This document shows, in pieces, positions 59,783-64,000 of a stretch of DNA of 64,000 nucleotides. The notes under the pieces are model-generated. The model had not been told where the DNA came from. It saw nothing but the letters and a program-made list of their open reading frames with translations, and made no database searches. Positions within the stretch are counted from its first letter, which is position 1; every line of letters starts with the position of its first letter. Origin of the DNA: Ferruginibacter sp. (lineage in GTDB: Bacteria; Bacteroidota; Bacteroidia; Chitinophagales; Chitinophagaceae); contig JAEUVU010000013.1 of the NCBI GenBank assembly GCA_016786725.1, forward strand, positions 486,114 through 550,113. The letters are read 5' to 3'. A program made the translations under genes and the position numbers.

Positions 59783-60157
59783 ATGCCTACAATACAACAG
59801 TTAGTAAGAAAAGGAAGAGAAGTAATTAAAGCCAAAAGCAAATCAAGGGCTTTGGACAGTTGTCCGCAGCGCCGTGGTGTATGTACCAGGGTATATACAA
59901 CTACGCCTAAAAAGCCAAACTCAGCTTTGCGTAAAGTTGCCAAAGTACGTTTAACCAATAAGATTGAGGTGATTGCCTACATTCCGGGTGAAGGCCACAA
60001 TTTACAGGAGCACAGTATTGTATTGATACGTGGCGGAAGGGTAAAAGACTTACCAGGTGTACGTTACCATATTGTACGTGGCAGCCTTGATACAGCCGGT
60101 GTAAAAGACCGTAAACAGAGCCGCAGTAAATACGGAACAAAAAAAGCTAAAAAATAA
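59783..60157 (+). CDS. rpsL: 30S ribosomal protein S12
   Basis: A decoding-centre protein of 124 residues. The segments [19 protein letters not shown] and [17 protein letters not shown] are the two loops that contact 16S rRNA. The Lys residues usually altered in streptomycin resistance (in PKKPNSAL and RVKDLPGV) are wild type. The N-terminus [20 protein letters not shown] and basic tail are standard, as is the length. First gene of the str cluster here; rpsG follows after 54 bases that contain a REP-like sequence. Confidence 0.98.
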   Translation: MPTIQQLVRKGREVIKAKSKSRALDSCPQRRGVCTRVYTTTPKKPNSALRKVAKVRLTNKIEVIAYIPGEGHNLQEHSIVLIRGGRVKDLPGVRYHIVRGSLDTAGVKDRKQSRSKYGTKKAKK

Positions 60158-60158
60158 T

Positions 60159-60185
60159 CCTTCGACTCCGCTCAGGGCTGACCCT
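60159..60185. repeat. REP-like sequence between rpsL and rpsG
   Basis: CCTTCGACTCCGCTCAGGGC followed by TGACCCTGA resembles the element at 11579-11651. Insertion between two tightly linked ribosomal genes is unusual. Confidence 0.5.
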
Positions 60186-60211
60186 GAAAAGACGAGATAA
60201 AATAAATAACA

Positions 60212-60679
60212 ATGAGGAAGACACAACCGAAAAAGATTCCATTAGCACCAGATCCAAAATTCAACGACAAACTGGTTAGCCGTTTTGTAAACAACCTGAT
60301 GTGGGCCGGTAAAAAAAGTGGTGCATACATTATATTTTACAATGCACTGGATAAAGTTGCCAAGCAAACAGGCGAAGATGGATACGAAGTTTGGAAAAAA
60401 GCCCTGGCTAATATCACGCCGGGTGTTGAGGTACGCAGCCGCCGTATTGGTGGTGCTACTTTCCAGATCCCTTCTGAAGTACGTGCAGACAGGAAGATAT
60501 CTTTAAGCATCAAATGGATGATAAAATACAGCCGTGAACGTAACGGCCGCAGCATGGCTGATAAATTAGCCAACGAAATTGTTGCTGCAAGCAAGGGTGA
60601 AGGCGCTTCATTCAAAAAGAAGGAAGATACCCACCGTATGGCTGAAGCTAACAAAGCTTTCGCTCATTTCAGGATCTGA
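60212..60679 (+). CDS. rpsG: 30S ribosomal protein S7
   Basis: The primary binder of the 3' domain of 16S rRNA, 155 residues. Family motifs are [80 protein letters not shown] and [12 protein letters not shown] at the C-terminus. The length is standard for bacteria. It is followed by a strong terminator, so fusA is not read through efficiently. Confidence 0.98.
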   Translation: MRKTQPKKIPLAPDPKFNDKLVSRFVNNLMWAGKKSGAYIIFYNALDKVAKQTGEDGYEVWKKALANITPGVEVRSRRIGGATFQIPSEVRADRKISLSIKWMIKYSRERNGRSMADKLANEIVAASKGEGASFKKKEDTHRMAEANKAFAHFRI

Positions 60680-60702
60680 TTGTTAAACAAACAATATATT
60701 TT

Positions 60703-60733
60703 AAGCCATCCCAATCAACCGGGATGGCTTTTT
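60703..60733 (+). terminator. Terminator between rpsG and fusA
   Basis: Perfect 10-bp stem AAGCCATCCC (60703-60712) / GGGATGGCTT (60721-60730) followed by TTT. It splits the str cluster. Confidence 0.85.
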
Positions 60734-60747
60734 CTTTCCATATAGCT

Positions 60748-60777
60748 TTGCTATGTAAAAAATAGCCCGTACCTTTG
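60748..60777 (+). promoter_or_regulatory. Canonical Bacteroidota promoter of fusA
   Basis: TTG (60748-60750), a 19-base spacer and TACCTTTG (60770-60777) are a textbook TTG-N19-TANNTTTG promoter, placed directly after the rpsG terminator. It implies a leader of about 240 bases before fusA. Confidence 0.75.
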
Positions 60778-60779
60778 CG

Positions 60780-61025
60780 CCGCTAAAAGGCAGGCAGTGT
60801 ACGTATGGGCTTGTTTATTTAGCATACCATGAGAGTCTAATCAATCATATTAAACACCCCCAGCCCCTAAAGGGGAGCCCACGGGAAGATCTAAGCGATG
60901 ATCCGCTTAGGATAAGTTCAATAGAAATATAAAATACAAGAGTGCGACGCCAATGAAGTTGAGGAGAGTTTCAAAAGCCCGGCTCATAACAATTAACAAT
61001 TAACTACAAACAATAAACATTTAAA
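60780..61025 (+). other. Long fusA leader with structured elements
   Basis: This 246-base stretch has no gene. It contains a CCCC-TAAA-GGGG hairpin (about 60864-60876) of the same type as that in odhB, then a 7-bp stem CTAAGCG (60891-60897) / CGCTTAG (60904-60910) with loop ATGATC, and an AT-rich 60 bases before the start. It may control fusA expression or simply be repeat DNA. I see no known riboswitch. Confidence 0.45.
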
Positions 61026-63176
61026 ATGGCAGATTTACGTTATCAAAGAAACTTTGGAATTGCCGCTCACATTGATGCAGGTAAAACCACTACCACCGAA
61101 CGTATATTGTATTATACCGGTGTGAACCATAAAATAGGTGAGGTGCATGATGGCGCCGCTACCATGGACTGGATGGCCCAGGAACAGGAAAGAGGTATCA
61201 CTATTACCAGTGCTGCTACTACCTGCTTTTGGAACTTTCCAATGGTACAGAATAAAAAAACACCTGATACCAAGCAATACAAATTCAACATTATTGATAC
61301 CCCGGGCCACGTGGATTTTACCGTAGAGGTAGAACGTTCTTTGCGTGTACTGGATGGTTTGCTGGCTTTATTTTGCGCTGTATCTGGTGTAGAGCCTCAG
61401 AGTGAAACCGTTTGGCGCCAGGCCAACCGTTACAAAGTACCACGTATTGGTTTTGTAAACAAAATGGACCGCAGTGGCGCCGATTTCTTAAATGTGGTAA
61501 AACAAATTAAAGAAATGCTGGGTGCTAAAGCTGTGCCTTTACAGTTGCCAATTGGTGCTGAAGACAGTTTTAAAGGTGTGGTTGACCTGATCACTATGAA
61601 GGGAATGGTTTGGGATGAAGCAGGACAGGGTATGACCTACAACGAAGTTCCCATCCCGGAAGATATGATTGAAGAAGTGAACGAATGGAGGCAGCATTTG
61701 ATTGAAGCTGTTGCAGACTACGATGATAACCTGCTGGAAAAATTCTTTGATGATCCCAACACCATCACCGAAGCAGAAATTCATGAAGCCATCCGTAAAG
61801 CAACCATTGATATCTCTATCATCCCGATGATGTGTGGTTCATCTTTCAAAAACAAAGGTGTACAAACTGCATTGGATGCTATCGTTCGTTACCTGCCTGG
61901 TCCTTTGGATATTGAAGCGGTGAAAGGAACCAATCCTGATAATGGGGAAGAATTACTGCGCCGTGCTGATCCAAAAGAACCATTCAGTGCTCTGGCATTT
62001 AAGATCATGACCGATCCTTTTGTGGGGCGTTTAGCGTTCTTCAGGGCATATTCCGGTCGTTTGGATTCTGGTTCTTACGTTCTGAACACCCGTACAGGTA
62101 AAAAAGAACGTATCAGCCGTATCATGCAGATGCATGCCAACAAACAAAACCCGGTTGATTTTATTGAGGCTGGTGATATTGGTGCTGCTGTAGGTTTTAA
62201 AGATATTAAAACCGGTGATACACTTTGTAACGAAGAGAACCCTATCGTTCTGGAAGCGATGACCTTCCCTGAGCCGGTAATCTCTGTGGCGGTTGAACCA
62301 AAAACACAGGCCGACGTTGATAAGATGGGTATGGCCATTGCCAAACTGGTAGAGGAAGATCCAACCTTACGTGTTAAGACTGACGAAGAAACCGGCCAGA
62401 CCATTTTGAGTGGTATGGGTGAGCTGCACCTGGAGATCATTGTTGACCGTATGCGTCGTGAGTTTAAGGTTGAAATTAACCAGGGTGCCCCGCAGGTTGC
62501 TTATAAAGAAGCATTCAATACTACTATTGAGCACAGGGAAACTTTGAAAAAGCAAACCGGCGGTCGTGGTAAATTCGCCGACATCATTTTCTCTATCGGC
62601 CCTGCTGATGAAGAGTTTTTGAAAGAGGGCAAATCAAACTTCCAGTTTGAAAATAAATTGTTTGGTGGCAGCATTCCAAAAGAATTTGTACCCGCCATTC
62701 AAAAGGGTTTTGAAACAGCGATGACAACCGGTGTATTGGCTGGTTATCCAATGGAGAGCATGAAAGTGACTGTGAGTGATGGTAGTTTCCATCAGGTGGA
62801 TTCTGATGCGATGAGTTTTGAACTTTGTGCCAAGCAGGGATACCGTGAAGCCGGCCGTAAAGCAAAACCTGTTTTGCTTGAACCGATCATGAAAGTAGAA
62901 GTATTAACTCCTGACCAGTACATGGGTGATGTTACGGGTGACTTAAACCGCCGCCGTGGTATGCTGGAAGGTATGGATAGCAAACATGGCGTACAGGTTA
63001 TTAAAGCCAAAGTGCCATTAAGCGAAATGTTTGGTTATGTAACGCAGCTGCGTTCATTATCTTCAGGCCGTGCTACTTCTACTATGGAGTTCAGCCATTA
63101 CTCTCCTGCACCAAATAATATTGCAGAAGAAGTGATCGCTAAAGCGAAGGGTAAGATGAAAGTGAGTGAAGAGTAA
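61026..63176 (+). CDS. fusA: Elongation factor G
   Basis: The GTPase that moves tRNAs and mRNA through the ribosome and, with RRF, recycles it. The 716-residue protein has G1 [15 protein letters not shown], the switch I region [14 protein letters not shown]3 [16 protein letters not shown]4 [10 protein letters not shown] and, after domain [22 protein letters not shown]. Domains IV and V carry [40 protein letters not shown] and [20 protein letters not shown]. The length is normal. Unlike the usual str operon it has its own promoter, and rpsJ/S10-operon genes do not follow it. Confidence 0.98.
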   Translation: MADLRYQRNFGIAAHIDAGKTTTTERILYYTGVNHKIGEVHDGAATMDWMAQEQERGITITSAATTCFWNFPMVQNKKTPDTKQYKFNIIDTPGHVDFTVEVERSLRVLDGLLALFCAVSGVEPQSETVWRQANRYKVPRIGFVNKMDRSGADFLNVVKQIKEMLGAKAVPLQLPIGAEDSFKGVVDLITMKGMVWDEAGQGMTYNEVPIPEDMIEEVNEWRQHLIEAVADYDDNLLEKFFDDPNTITEAEIHEAIRKATIDISIIPMMCGSSFKNKGVQTALDAIVRYLPGPLDIEAVKGTNPDNGEELLRRADPKEPFSALAFKIMTDPFVGRLAFFRAYSGRLDSGSYVLNTRTGKKERISRIMQMHANKQNPVDFIEAGDIGAAVGFKDIKTGDTLCNEENPIVLEAMTFPEPVISVAVEPKTQADVDKMGMAIAKLVEEDPTLRVKTDEETGQTILSGMGELHLEIIVDRMRREFKVEINQGAPQVAYKEAFNTTIEHRETLKKQTGGRGKFADIIFSIGPADEEFLKEGKSNFQFENKLFGGSIPKEFVPAIQKGFETAMTTGVLAGYPMESMKVTVSDGSFHQVDSDAMSFELCAKQGYREAGRKAKPVLLEPIMKVEVLTPDQYMGDVTGDLNRRRGMLEGMDSKHGVQVIKAKVPLSEMFGYVTQLRSLSSGRATSTMEFSHYSPAPNNIAEEVIAKAKGKMKVSEE

Positions 63177-63198
63177 ACAACTTTTAGTTGTTAAAAAT

Positions 63199-63230
63199 AA
63201 AAGGCCCCCCGATACACCGGGGGGCTTTTG
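63199..63230 (+). terminator. Terminator after fusA
   Basis: CCCCCC (63205-63210) / GGGGGG (63219-63224) extended by flanking AAAAGG and CTTTT (one bulge), then TTTTG. Strong GC-rich stem. Confidence 0.85.
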
Positions 63231-63279
63231 TTTGGCATAATCTTGGCTGCAAAAGGGTATCTTCAATAAAAACAAACTC

Positions 63280-63900
63280 ATGAAAAAACTTATCCCGGCA
63301 ATACTGCTTATCCTTACTATTCCTACTGCAGCCCAGCGTAATAAATTAGATGGAGATCATGAAAACTTCTTCCGCATCGGAGCAAAAGGAGGCGTTAACT
63401 TAAATAAAATAACAGGCAAATCTTATAAGGAAGGCTTTAATTTTAATTTCCAGGCGGGCATATTTCTGCAATTTAATTTCAGCAACCGTTTTGGCATCCA
63501 GCCCGAAGTGAATTTTGTACAAAGCTCCTCTGAGTTTACCAACGATCCCAATGATATTTATTATGACCTTTTTTTGGGAGGAAGCCAGAAAGAATCAAAA
63601 CTGAATTTCCTGGAAGTACCCTTACTGCTTAACATCAATGTAGGGCAAAGTAAAAGAGTAAAATTGCAGGTGGGCCCTGCTTACGGCGGTATGCTTAAGC
63701 AAACCGTTGACAGCCTGAAGAACAATGGAAATATTTATAAGAACGGTGAATGGAGCGCCATTGGAGGTTTATGGATACAATTGCCGGTTGTAAATTTAGG
63801 CGCCAGGTATAAGCTGGGTCTCACTGATCTGAATGCAATAGACAATCAGCAAAAATGGAAGAGCCAGAGCATACAGGTGTTTGTGGGGATCACTTTATAG
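63280..63900 (+). CDS. PorT-like outer-membrane beta-barrel protein
   Basis: A 206-residue barrel with a signal peptide ([18 protein letters not shown]). The strands [93 protein letters not shown] and the final [13 protein letters not shown] form an eight-stranded barrel of the PorT/OMP_b-brl_2 type. The FRIGAKGG start and the LEVPLLL motif are family features. The role is unknown; the family includes a type IX secretion component, but most members are uncharacterised. The gene ends directly against a heptamer array. Confidence 0.85.
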   Translation: MKKLIPAILLILTIPTAAQRNKLDGDHENFFRIGAKGGVNLNKITGKSYKEGFNFNFQAGIFLQFNFSNRFGIQPEVNFVQSSSEFTNDPNDIYYDLFLGGSQKESKLNFLEVPLLLNINVGQSKRVKLQVGPAYGGMLKQTVDSLKNNGNIYKNGEWSAIGGLWIQLPVVNLGARYKLGLTDLNAIDNQQKWKSQSIQVFVGITL

Positions 63901-64000
63901 AATTAGGAATTAGGAATTGGGAATTGGGAATTGGGAATTGGGAATTGGGAATTGGGAATTGGGAATTGGGAATTGGGAATTGGGAATTGGGAATTGGGAA
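63901..64000. repeat. Heptanucleotide array AATTGGG, at least 14 copies, cut by window end
   Basis: After two AATTAGG units the sequence is an uninterrupted series of AATTGGG units from 63915 to the last base of the window. The true right end is not visible. It starts on the base after the barrel gene's stop codon. Confidence 0.95.

Overview
The window comes from a Bacteroidota chromosome, most likely the Chitinophagales/Chitinophagaceae. This rests on a full-length SprA (type IX secretion translocon) directly behind ruvA, several proteins with type IX C-terminal sorting domains, a SusC/SusD pair with a third surface lipoprotein, an Lnb-type lipoprotein N-acyltransferase, a DUF3467 protein, Bacteroidota-type RpoD and TANNTTTG promoter elements, and the near absence of Shine-Dalgarno sequences. 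The genus is inference. I found no rRNA, tRNA, CRISPR array, transposase or prophage. Almost everything is core chromosome.

Layout. 1-9 kb: a small sorting-domain protein, a 55-residue YtxH-like protein, a penicillin-binding-protein-like hydrolase, a frameshifted YhcG-type nuclease gene, an M20 dipeptidase, a repeat-filled spacer, a membrane protein, a Tat-exported superoxide dismutase, an LptF/LptG-type permease, an unknown protein and a START-like protein. 9-17 kb: rpoD, the 2-oxoglutarate dehydrogenase E2 subunit, an RsmB-type rRNA methyltransferase, a secreted subtilase, fabH. 17-25 kb: ruvA and the 7.3-kb sprA. 25-33 kb: mostly minus strand, with an SDR enzyme, a large PKD/CHU_C secreted protein, an alpha/beta hydrolase, lnb and guaB. 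33-42 kb: a GH-A-like lipoprotein, dprA, a PorE-like OmpA protein, queE, folD and a two-gene outer-membrane unit (PorV-like barrel plus an HhH/beta-barrel protein). 42-48 kb: an orphan susC-susD-lipoprotein operon. 48-64 kb: housekeeping genes (radC, prs, rplY, yidC, a TPR protein, comA-aroE, a thioesterase with rdgB, ilvE, rpsL-rpsG, fusA) and a final outer-membrane barrel.

How the genes fit together. A strong theme is envelope biogenesis and type IX export: SprA is the channel, the sorting-domain proteins at 11, 12879 and 26634 are likely cargo, the PorE-like protein would anchor the machine to peptidoglycan, Lnb finishes lipoproteins such as SusD, YidC inserts inner-membrane proteins and an LptF/G permease serves lipopolysaccharide transport. 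The rest is translation, nucleotide and cofactor metabolism.

The most unusual feature is repeat DNA. At least nine short arrays have an exact 7-bp period but unrelated unit sequences. Two of them encode the hydrophobic core of signal peptides (lnb and the PorE-like gene), one lies inside the rsmB catalytic domain, and one fills the last 100 bases of the window. Because 7 is not a multiple of 3, any copy-number change would shift the reading frame. There are also several large imperfect inverted repeats of the CCACAAAG/CCACGAATT type, a 21-bp repeat array after sprA, two copies of a GGTCAGACG palindrome, and a C-run/G-run hairpin inserted in the odhB linker.
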